64,000 nucleotides of DNA, from contig NC_040021.1 of the NCBI RefSeq assembly GCF_000972845.2, forward strand, positions 6,367,291-6,431,290, in the 5' to 3' direction. Under the pieces are notes generated by a model. The model worked only from the letters and a program-made list of their open reading frames with translations, made no database searches and had not been told where the DNA came from. Positions 36,501 to 47,946 of the stretch are shown piece after piece. The translations under genes were made by a program, and so were the position numbers. The first letter of the stretch is position 1. Every line of letters begins with the position of its first letter. The stretch comes from Larimichthys crocea. Its lineage: Eukaryota; Chordata; Actinopteri; Sciaenidae.

Positions 36501-39500
36501 ATTAAGACTGGCCTCACACTACAGACGAGTTAAAAGACATCTACACATTTTGTATTGTTATAATTAGAGACCTCTAGACAGTGATATTTTGTATTAACTT
36601 TTAAAGACTGTTTTATGAAGAAAAGAGTCACTGTTAATAGACATCAAGCATGATTCATGTGTACACACCTTCTGTAAACACTGTGACTATGAATACACTT
36701 TCTAACTGACCATTAAGTAAGTTCAGCCATCCATTTCTTTAAATAATTTAGATATCTGATATGTCAGCTGAAGCTCACAGTCTGTATGTTTTTCTAACAT
36801 TCGAGGCTCTGCTGTCATCCTCTGGTAAAGCTTTGCGTTATTTCTGACCACGTCTTTCCTACAGACTGTATAAAGTATGTAACGTCATCACAGGTTGAGT
36901 GTGTCGCCATCTTGGCAGTCATGCATATCTAAAACTGGGCAAAGATGTGGAGCGTGGTTGGGCTGAATGGTGCCTGTGTGTTCAAATAAGCCACCTGTAA
37001 CTGCACCTACCTGTTAATCAAAGCGGCCACACTATTAATTATGCATAACTTTAAGTCTTAATATAATTTGAACAGGTGAGTTGTATATAAATTCACCCTC
37101 AGTACAGTTGTCATTCGTGAAATTCACTACAGAGACCAAAACTGTTTTTTGTACCAGGCTGTAAACATGTTTATTTCTGCTGTGAAGTTGAAGTCAAACA
37201 TGGGGACTTATGGAGACTGACTTGTTCTGTAACCAGCCTCATGTGGACGTTTGAGGAACTGCAGTTTCTGACACTTCCACATAGGCTTCACTTCACAGTC
37301 ACGGAGGTTGTAGCTTGGTCTGTCCTCGACAAACTACAGTATATCCTCCAACACCCCTCAGACTCCCACAGTGGTGAAACATGAATGAATGATTTGTTGT
37401 GCAGAATGAGTCACAGTCTCAGCGGTCTCACGGTTGTTGTAAGTTGTTCGTCCTCAGCTTGTACCCAGCCACATAACTAATGTACTCATCATGGAAAAGA
37501 AAGCGCTCTCAGGCACAACAGCTGTAATAATGAACATCTGCTGCGGTCCAAAGAAAGAAAGAACACAAAGCTTTTGTAAAGTGCTCCGTCTCATCGTTCT
37601 CCTGTTGTTTCCTCTCAGAGCATCAGGCCGCTCTGCTGCAGCTGAAGAGAGAATGCAAAGAGGAGCTCGAGAAGTTACAGGTCAGTATGAAGGATGGAGT
37701 GAGGTGTTCAACGCTTCACACGTTAAGAAAAACTAGAGATACATAGAGATTATTTAAGAAGAACAGATGCTTTGTTCTGTGTCATAAAGAGACACAGAGA
37801 CACAAAGTGTTTAACTTGTATTGTTTTCAGGAGGACTTTGGTCTGGAGCTCTCCAGGCTGAGGGTGGAAAACCAGGACAGCGTCGCCCGTCTGGCCGAGC
37901 TGCAGACCAAACTCTCCCAGGCTGGGACTCGCTCTCGCGGGGAGCTCAAAGATGTCGCTGTATCGACAGGAGACGACTTTGTACACAAATCCTTCAGGAC
38001 AGTCTGTGTCCAGACAGACCGAGAGACGTTTGTTAAGACTCCCGAGGACGGAGACGGTACGGGGAGAAGCTGCACGAGTCCTCAGCAGCAGAAGGTGACC
38101 CCAAAAAAACTAGACCTGGCCTCCATCAGCCTCAGCCTGTCCGGTCAGAGGCACGATACTTTGTCTTCATCCTCATCACATGACCTTCCTCCTCCTGGAG
38201 CCACGTTACCTCCATCAGAACAACCCACTCCAACCAAAACACACAGTCTGCCTCCTCCTCCACCTCCACCTCCTCCTCCACCTCCACCATGTTTGTCTTC
38301 AAGCCTAAACCACATGCAGCCATCAAATGGCCCTCCACCTCCACCTCCACCTCCTCCTCCTCCTCCTCTTCTTTCCACACCAGGCTTAGCTCCTCCACCA
38401 CCTCCTCCTCTTTTAAGTGGAGCCCTCACTGTTGATAAACCTCCCAGGAAACCAGCAGTGGAGCCGTCCAGACCCATGAGACCTCTGTACTGGACCAGAA
38501 TCCAGATCCAGGACAACAACAAGTGGGTTCATATCTGAGAAAGACAGTTCATTAAAACACACAAGATCTTAATCCAGAATGAAACATAATATTTGATTTG
38601 AAGTTCAATTAAAAATGTGAATCAGTCAAATAAAAAGACATGTGGTTTAAATAAAACATCTGGAGTAACTGTATAAATTAGAAAAGGAAAGAGAGAAGTT
38701 ATTTAAATTTTAAGTGAAAATAAAGCTCATTTAAACTGAAGATTACAGGTAAAAACAAGTTAAAATGTCCTAAAACGTGATTTAATTTGAACCTGATATG
38801 TTGACGTAGAAACACTGAAAAGGTTTCAAATGTAAGAGCTTTTTATTATTATTATTTATCCACTTTTATTCAATTATTTCACAATTTATATGTTGATGTA
38901 TGTAGTATGTATTTCATACAATAATCATCTATTTAAATATGATTTAATAAATATCTTATTAAAACTTTACAGTGATTAAAAGCACATTATTAACATTTTA
39001 AAATAAATAAATGAATTGATTACATTTACTGTAACATCATTAAAATGAGCTACAGTTAAACTCTAAATTAACAGGTTAATAATGCTGATTATGGGTTGAT
39101 TTTAATAATTAATTTACTTAATTCATATCATTAATCATAAAGATATGATATGTCACTAATGAGAGCATCAGGTAAACATCCAGAGTCAAACAGCTTTGTT
39201 AAAATGTCTTTATTGTCCTCCTGTATCATCAAATCAATGCACCTTTTAACCCTGATATTCCCAGAGTGGTATAATAAATCATATTTCTTCCTCCTGCAGT
39301 AACAACACGCTGTGGAACGTTTTAGAGGAACCAGATATAATCAACACCAGCGAGTTTGAGGATCTGTTCGCCAAAACCACCACACAGACGAAGAAGAAGC
39401 CGCTGTCAGAGGCGTACGAGAAGAAAGCCAAGGCCCGGAAGGTAACATGCAAGACACATGTCAGATTTTTGGGGTTATGTGCAGTGTGTCTTCTAACCAC

Positions 39501-42500
39501 GAGAGGGCGATGATACCATTGAGTTTACACATGTCAGATTATAAACATGTCAGAGAAGTGTTGTGTAAATCCAGATTGATCCATGTTTGACGTCCTCGTA
39601 GTTTACATGTAGATTTATTTAAATTTATTTCCACTTGAAACTTATTTTTCCTCCCAAATCCTGATATTCTGATCCAGTCACCTGGATTTAATTTGTTTTT
39701 TCTGCATTTTCAAGCAGTAAGGACGCTCTACACACAATCACAGGCACAGACAATGAATACATTTAAATAAAAAAGGATCCTAATTGTTCAAACATGAGTA
39801 CATCATGTGCAGAAACTGTGTAGATAAGTCAAATTCTTTATTCCCGAGAGGTGCTTAATGCGTTACGGTGTGGCCTGACATGACTTATGTTTAACTAATG
39901 AGTCACTAATGGTTTCCAGTGGTAAGGTGGTGGTCATGGTAACTGTGTGTGTGTGTGTGTGATTCAGATTGTCAAGCTGCTGGACGGGAAACGCTCTCAG
40001 GCCGTCGGCATCCTCATATCGAGCCTCCACCTGGAGATGAAAGATATACAACAAGGTGAGTTAGAGAGGAACGACTGTGGCACATCAAAATATTCATGTA
40101 ATGTGATGTAAAACAAACAAATACAGCTGATTAAAATGTGTTTTTCACAGCTCAGGGTATAAAAAAAAACAGAATACACCAATAAATTCAAGTTTTACTG
40201 TCTTATTTTATCATGGCTTGTGAAAAGTAGTCCATTACATTGAGGCACTAGAGGCTGCAAATGTAGGAAACCATACTCCAGTGTAATACTTTAAACATAA
40301 ATATATAAAATATATATTTTCTACATAAAATATCATGTCATCAGTATTCTCTGATAATACTGATGTGTGATGATGTTGTCTAAGGCATGAATAAGTTGTC
40401 AAAATTATGCAATATATAACTCTATAACAATGTACTATAATACTTGAAATATAATCAGTAAATTAAATTTAAAAAGCAAATAAAATCGTCTTTCATGTAC
40501 TTCGATATGCTCTGTACTCGGCTCGGCTCGACATTCTTCATGTGTATTCTTGTTGTGGTACAAAAGCCTCTGAAATTCAGACGACAATCACCATTAAAAC
40601 CTCAAAGTGTATGTCATCATGTCAGTCACATAAAGTGGATCACAGTACATCCGTCAGCCAGTCTGGGAACTTGAACCTTCATCCTTCATCTGTAAATATT
40701 AAGGTGACCACAGTTCCCCGAATCACTCTTGTTTAACTTTAACCCCGACACCACACTGAAGCTGCCCTGTATTTCACTCTGAATATGAGCTGTTGGTGAA
40801 TATAAAGTAGGATTGAAGGCTCAAACACTTCACCACAATGTCAGCAATGCTGTTACACAGAGGTAATCTGCATTGCTAATCCCAAACTCCCCCAAAATCT
40901 TTTCAGTAAACCAGAGGATCATCAGGGACTTTCATCCCTGTTAGCATACTTTCACAAAATTCCCACTCGGGTGGGAAAGTTTTCTGTTGCTTCAGTTCTG
41001 TTTGTTTGCTGCTTCTAAGAGCACGGTGTAACATTATCTTCAAAATGAGCACAGTAATCTTTTAAAATCGTCTTTCTTTGTTCATTATCTCTCATTCCTG
41101 TGGGTATTACTCTGAACTTTCTACAAGATGCCTCATGCACTTTTATTTATTAAAACAATCTGCAGACAAAAAAAGACTCATCACTTCATGTGCGCTGCAG
41201 GAGAAAGCTTAGAAACATTCATGTTTCAAACACGTAAACTGCGTTTGTATTGTCTTATACCAGTTGTTGAGTAATCGCCGTGGTTTAGCTCTGTCTCCTC
41301 TGCTTTTAAACACAGCTATCCACTGGTTACCTTTGGTGACCTCTATTCTGCGAGAATCTCTGGCACTGAAAGAGCCCCATGTGAACTGATCAAACTAGTT
41401 TAGCAGCCAGCTGTAGTCACCGCTGTTGCCCGTTCTTCATTTTTCCTCCAGCAGTGGCTCTTCAGCCAAAATAATCCATCTCCTTCCAAAAGGAGGAGAA
41501 GTCCTGGAGTTCATGTTTTGAGCCCAAAACAAACAAAGTCTTGCAGAGACTTGGAACTTCTTGTTGATTCCAACTTCAAAAGTCATCTGTTGAATATTAT
41601 TCCATTTTTAAGTGCTGGACATGGCCAAAGTATGTGTGGAAGAGAGGCATTTCTTTATAATTGTGTTAATGTTCATGGGACTACTGTAGGACTCAAAGGG
41701 TTGCACAACTGTGGCTTATATAATAGAATAGAATAGACTAGAATAGACTAGAATAGAATAATTATATAATTAATAATACAGAGATTCATTTTTAATTTAT
41801 TAAAACATCTATTTGTGCTTTTCTGCATTTCCACTTTTAGCCATACTGACAGTGGACCACTCTGTGGTGGACGTGGAGACCATCGAAGCACTGTATGAAA
41901 ATGTAGGTATCACAGCACTTTACTAACATTTAACTGCAGCTGAAAGTGTTCGATTATGAACTCTGTATTCATATTTTATTGTGTCAGAGAGCACAGCCGG
42001 AGGAACTGGAGAAAATCAAGAAACACTACGAGATGTCGGCTGAAGAGGACGTTAAACTGCTGGACAAACCCGAACAGTCAGTATCTCACCTGCTGACGGT
42101 CAATGATTGTGGGTACAAGACAAATACCAGACCAGCAGTCAGCAGCTCTGAGACATTTTGCCCTCTTGCTCCAGGTTCCTGTACGAGCTGTCTCAGATCC
42201 CAAACTTCTCAGGCAGAGCTCACTGCATCATCTTCCAGTCGGCCTTCGTCGACGGGATTGCGTCCGTCCAACGCAAGCTCAAAACAGTCTCCTCTGTCTG
42301 CGAGGTGGGTGAAAAAAAGGAGGTGTAAATGTGTTCAGATGTGTCCGATTGGTACTAAAATGTGTCTGATCCTGTGTGTGTTTTCTTGTTTTTAAGGCTC
42401 TGCTGGAGAGCGACGGTGTGAGGAGAGTGGTCGGACTGGTGTTGGCTCTGGGGAACCACATGAACGGAGGCAGCAGAGTCAGAGGTCAGGCCGACGGCTT

Positions 42501-45500
42501 CGGCCTGGAGATTCTACCTAAACTAAAAGATGTGAAGAGCAGGGTGAGAAACTTTTTTTAGTCCACCACCAATGGCCTCCACCAATCACAGGGTGATGGC
42601 GTGCAGATAGTTCTGCGTCTTTCGTCTCCGGGGTAATCTAAAAATGGGCAAAGATCATCAACGGGCTCAAAGACGCTGTCTGTAATGGCACCTACCTGTC
42701 GTACCTGTCTACCCTACGTTGGCATTGCTTCACAGGCTCTGAGGTTGCCGCTTGGCTACAGTTCAGTTGTAATAAAAGGAAGATGAACTTAACAAGTTCA
42801 TGAACGTGACAGAAACTGTATTTGTTCATCACTAAAACACACATCAGATTTGTCAGTGATCCCATGTACACCTTGAATATCATGTTTTTTTGAGTCTTTA
42901 ACACATCTCCTGCATTTCTTCTCAGGACAATCGTATCAGCCTGGTGGACTACGTGGTGTCATACTACCTGCATAATGTGGATAAGGTACGAGCTGCTCTG
43001 TTATTGACGTATTATTGTTGCTTTGTTTGATTTACTCTGCATGAAGATGATGGATTTACATTTTTCGCCTATACACACATGAACATTGTTGGTATTTATC
43101 AAGTTCTTGGAGGAAGCTACTTTTAAAACCAATGATTGCAATACAAAATGAGTTGAGGGGGTCACGTTTATTATTATTACTACAAACAGACCAACATTTT
43201 GACCCTACTGTCTCCATCTGAGTCAGAAAGACATAAACAAACACATATATAGTCAGCCTTGAACAGGTATAAAACTGAGTGGATAACTGGTTTAACAGGA
43301 TTTCAGATTTATTCGATGCAGTGCCATAGTCTACTCACCGATGTTGTAGTACTCGTGACCAATCTCAAGACCACTTTTTGAAGATCTCGTCTTAGAATTG
43401 ACAGCATACTTGTCTTGGTTGTCTCGGACAAAGAGGACTCGGGAAAACACAGTCTGTAGTTATCGAGCAAACACCTGCATAGGACAGAAAACTAACGAGA
43501 GTTCGGGTCGAGGTTTTACCACAAAGTCCACGAGCCAACAGCTGCAAAGTTCTTCCGACAAATTAAACTCAAAAGTCTTGATCTTGTCTCTTGACTACAA
43601 CTCAATGCAGAGCTTCTTATTGGATTCAAACTCTTAACACAGGGAAACTTTTTGGCCTAGAAGACGAACAGAGTTTGTTGTAGGTTGAATATACATGTGT
43701 CTTATTTCTTTGTTCATTTTGACTCAACACAATAAAACTAAAGATACATTTCTGATTGTTTTATTTCTGCTTGTATTGCACCAGAACGCCGGCACAGACA
43801 AGAGTGTTTTCCCTCTTCCTGAACCTCAGGACGCCTTCCTGGCAGCGCAAGTCAAATTCGATGACCTCAACAGAGACCTGAGACAGCTCGGACGAGATCT
43901 GACAAGTACGTCTCAGACCAAAGTCTTATTTCCCCTTCATCGGGTTATGATATTAGACGGTTGCACACACTCTGAGCAGACAGACGGTGAGCTTCGGCAT
44001 CCCTGTCGACTGGGTGACCGGAATAGTCTCCTTGTGGTCATTTTGGTGTGTTTTTGTTTAGCAAACCTCAGCCAGCCTCTGTAACTCTATCACTCTGATT
44101 TCTAGAGGTTCCCACAGACCAGACCTCGGCCCAGTCTGGCATCGTTTTTCCTCAGACACCCTCCCTTTGCTCTCTCTCACAACTCACCACCCAGGTTTCC
44201 CATCAGTGGCCCCAGCCATTGAGTAACTGTTTATACTTAGGACTAAAGGCCTGCTTATTTGACCAAACTTCAGTTAGCTGAAGCTTCAGAACAAAAGATT
44301 TCCTCTCGTCTTTCTTATCCTCCTAGCCTGTTCTCTTCTTCTCTCACTAAGTGTGCCCATATGACGCCATTTGGCATGCCAGCTCAGCTAAACCAGACAA
44401 GTCACGTTGAGGACAATGCTTACTCATACATGCATTGTTGTATTCCCTATGTATACATGTGTTTTTGCCTGTATGTGCGTGTATTCAGAGACTAGTAGGA
44501 GTCTTGCTGCTGATACTGCCCTGGCGCCTTTCAGATCCAGCTTTTCTAATCCTCCTGCCCATCAGATCTCCCATCGTTGTGCCTTTGTGCCCATGTCGCC
44601 AGTGCACTGAGACCACAGCGTCCCACTTATGTAATCTCCAGACCTCCAGTATCTGCAGTGTATCTGCACGGGGCTCTGCAGAGATGCACAGATCCTTAAA
44701 CCGCCTCGGCTGTATCACCTGGGCTCCAGTGTGGGCCACAGATGTGTCCTGCAGATAGCTTACTTTACCTCTCAACACAGCTTCGTCTTATCGGCGCGTC
44801 TACCCAAACCACCGTGCAATCTGGATTGCACGTTGCAGGTTCCTTTTGTTCTTCCTGTTTGAACCGCCCTCGTCCCTGTGTTTTCTGTTTGGTTGGTATG
44901 AAATGTTTCCCAACACAGTAAAAGGGAGATGAGTTTCTCTTAAGTCATCCACGTGAACCGTTCAGGGAAATAAGTTCCAAAGACTGCGTTACATTAAAAA
45001 GACCTCATTGTGTTTGCTTATTTATTGTAATAAGTTAAAAGTTTAATTCAATTACTACAGAAAACATATTTTATCTGATATCTAGCCATGCAGATTTGAT
45101 TTGATTTATCCAGTTTTGGAGATCTTTGAGATTTCTTCCTCCAGCTAAGCAATTTTGTCTCTCCTGAAAATTAAATTAAAAAGATCACCAGCGATATTTA
45201 TCCAGAAACTCTCCTCTGATTACTCTGAGTAACCAACAGTTTTCACTTGAACTGTTTATAGCTGAACTGATCGAGGATTTTTGTTATATGCATCGACACA
45301 CGTAACTTAAACGATTGTATGGATTGTCTTAAAATATTGCACATTCATGGGCCTCAGAGGATGAATCTTATTGACTTTGTTGATGCAGTGAGTTAACCCT
45401 GCAGTGCCAATCTGTCAATATCTTGACAACTTCTGTGGATGAATTTCTATTAAATTTAATACATTTCCACAGGATGATTTGTAAGAACTTTGGGGAACGC

Positions 45501-47900
45501 CTTCATCAGGTCAAAATGTATTTTTAAAGGTCCAGTGTGTAACATCTAAAGGGATGTATTGACAAAAATGGAACATGATATTCATAACTATGTTTTGATT
45601 TGTGTGTAATCACCTGAAAATAACAACTGTTATGATTATGTTACTTAAGAATGAGACCTTTATATCAACATAGGGAGCAGACAAACCAAACACTGACTCT
45701 ACATAGGACTTTGGTTTCAAGGCTCGTTTACTCTTAAAACAAGAGGGTGAGGTGAGGGGTATTCAGTCGGTCGCTTTGTCCAACTAACACACTGGACCTT
45801 TAAACACTTAAACCTCTGCAGGTGTGAAGTCAACCTAATGTAAGAAGTTGAAGTTCCCTGAACGTCCACTTGAGGCTGGCTACAGAAGTGAGTCAGTCTC
45901 CATAAGTCCCCATGTTAAAATGTCCAACTTTACAGCAGAAATAAACATGTTTACAGCCTGGTACAAAAAACTGTTTTCCCCGTTCATGACAACTGTACTG
46001 AGGGTGAATTTTTATAGAACTCACCTGTTCAAATTATATTAAGACTTAAAGTTATGTATTTGTTACAGCATTGATTGACAGGTGTGTGGTTGTTTGGGCA
46101 GCCAAGCTTCATTCAGCCAGCTCAGCCTCAGCTCAGAGTACGATCTAAACTAAGATGAACTTGGCAAACGTTATGTCTGCTTAATATCAGCATGATAGTG
46201 TTATCATTGTGAGCATGTTAGCTAAAATCAGCATCATTTACACCGTTTACAGCCCATTTCTGTTATTTGAATGTAAAACGTACTTTGCGAAGATGTTGTG
46301 TTTCCTTCCTGAAGACTCTCTGCGTACGTATTGTCTGTGTTTGGTTTCCTCGATAGGTTTTATGTCACTGTGGAATCTGACAGAGGTATTCATGTGATTT
46401 ATGAGCATTTACTGAACATATCATCATCAAAACCTTAAACTCTCTTTAAAAAAAATTCCACCCTCACATCTGAAAGCACCACACTCCTCATCAGCCCGGC
46501 TCTGTTTATGTGAAGCTCTATAACCCTCTTCGCCCTGAAATAAGCAAACTTCTCTTGAACACAAAGGGCAAACAAAAGAAAGAAAGCCTCGCCACACAAT
46601 GCAGAAAGAGAGAGATACCCGTCTCCACAGTTTACACAAATCCCCGAATGAACAGTATTCTTTTGTAATCTTATCTGGGAGATTGTTGATCGAGCGTCGG
46701 GGTAAGGGGGCCGGGGCTCGGCTCCCTCTGCAGCCTCTATTATGACTGGCTCTGCAGACTGGCTCCTCTGATTCACTGATTGGACGCAGAGCAACGTGGA
46801 GCCACAGACTGGCAGAGGACTCGAGGGAAAGAGTGGGAGTTAGCAGTCGCCATCTCTGAATGAATCTCAATAAGTGATATCTGAAGAGGAAGTGGTGCTG
46901 ATAACCTCCTGCTCGGGCACAGGTGGAGCTGGTTTAGACGAGAACACCCTTCATCCATCATGTTATAGTTTCGTGTTAAAGCCAACAACACTGAATTTCT
47001 TCACCACACACTAAGAATGTGATACTTCAAGCAGTGTTCAGTTTAAAAGGGGCACTAAATTCAGTCATGGGGACAACTGCACATAAACTGTATAAAACAT
47101 GGATGTCACCTACAGGTTTTTGAAGAGTCATTGTGAAATGTTGTGTGGTGGCTCTAGCCGTCGCCATCTTCCAGTCCTACCTCTGCCAGCTCCGAGCTAA
47201 CCTGAATGACGCCTGAGTGCTCAACCCAGCCATCTGTAACAGCGACTGCCTGTCAGTCAAAGTGGCCACACTGTTAATTCTGCATAACTTTAAGCCTGAA
47301 TAGAGACCAAATCTGTTTTTTCGTACCAGGCTGTAAACATGTTTATTTCCACACTGGCGTCACTTCACAGCCACGAAGGTTGCCGCTTGGTCTTGCTGAT
47401 GTTGGGAAATGCATTAAACCTGGATTAATACGCCTGTTTTTGAATGAGTAGAACAGAATTTTACCCAAGAAAACCTCTAAACAATGTTTATAGTATTATA
47501 TTTAGTATCATGTTTTGTCTTTCCTCCACAGCTACACTTACTTACTCCAAAAATTTCTAAACATAAAAACAAATATTAAGTGTATTCCCTCCATTTTCTT
47601 GTTTCCTATATTTCAGGATGTGAGAAAGACTTGCAGAAAGTTTGCTCTGACTCTCCCGAAGAACACCTGCAACCGTTTAAGGACAAGATGGAGGCTTTTG
47701 TTCTCAGCGGTGAGCAGTCATAGATTCATATATTTACTATATTTACCGCCATCAGTTCACTGTGTTCAACAAGGTGGGTTTTTGAAGGTAATATTCAATA
47801 GTGCAGAAGTTATTTTGATCTCCTTCAGTGCTTCATCTGGACTATTCTGTTGTCTGTTATTGACCTGAATATCTTCCTATTTCATGGAGTGTCTTTGGTA

Positions 47901-47946
<46 letters not shown>

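Larger units (their letters stand above)
43906..47616 (+). other. fmn1: Largest intron of the fmn1 FH2 region
   Basis: A 3.7-kb intron, bounded by GTACGT and TATTTCAG. It holds a terminal-inverted-repeat element (45524-45804), two family A copies in opposite orientation (45840-46140, 47095-47400) and between them a GC-richer single-copy block (46440-46960). The stretch 44100-44850 looks single-copy but is not recognised. Confidence 0.6.

Noticed and set aside
38132..38522. Antisense Gly/Glu-rich ORFs opposite the FH1 exon
   Set aside because: They are shadows of the proline-coding hexamers. The sense strand has conserved formin sequence on both sides.
44435..44778. Overlapping ORFs of 97-107 codons in the large fmn1 intron
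   Set aside because: The sequence is single-copy looking, but neither strand gives a known domain or splice partners. It is left as unexplained intron.
46681..46740. GLI-type sites for SHH input to grem1
   Set aside because: No clear TGGGTGGTC-like site was found here or in the adjoining introns. The few GGGTGGCT matches elsewhere are too weak.
46427..46870. Minus-strand ORFs of 119 and 147 codons
   Set aside because: No homology. The region is better explained as a GC-richer, possibly regulatory intronic block.
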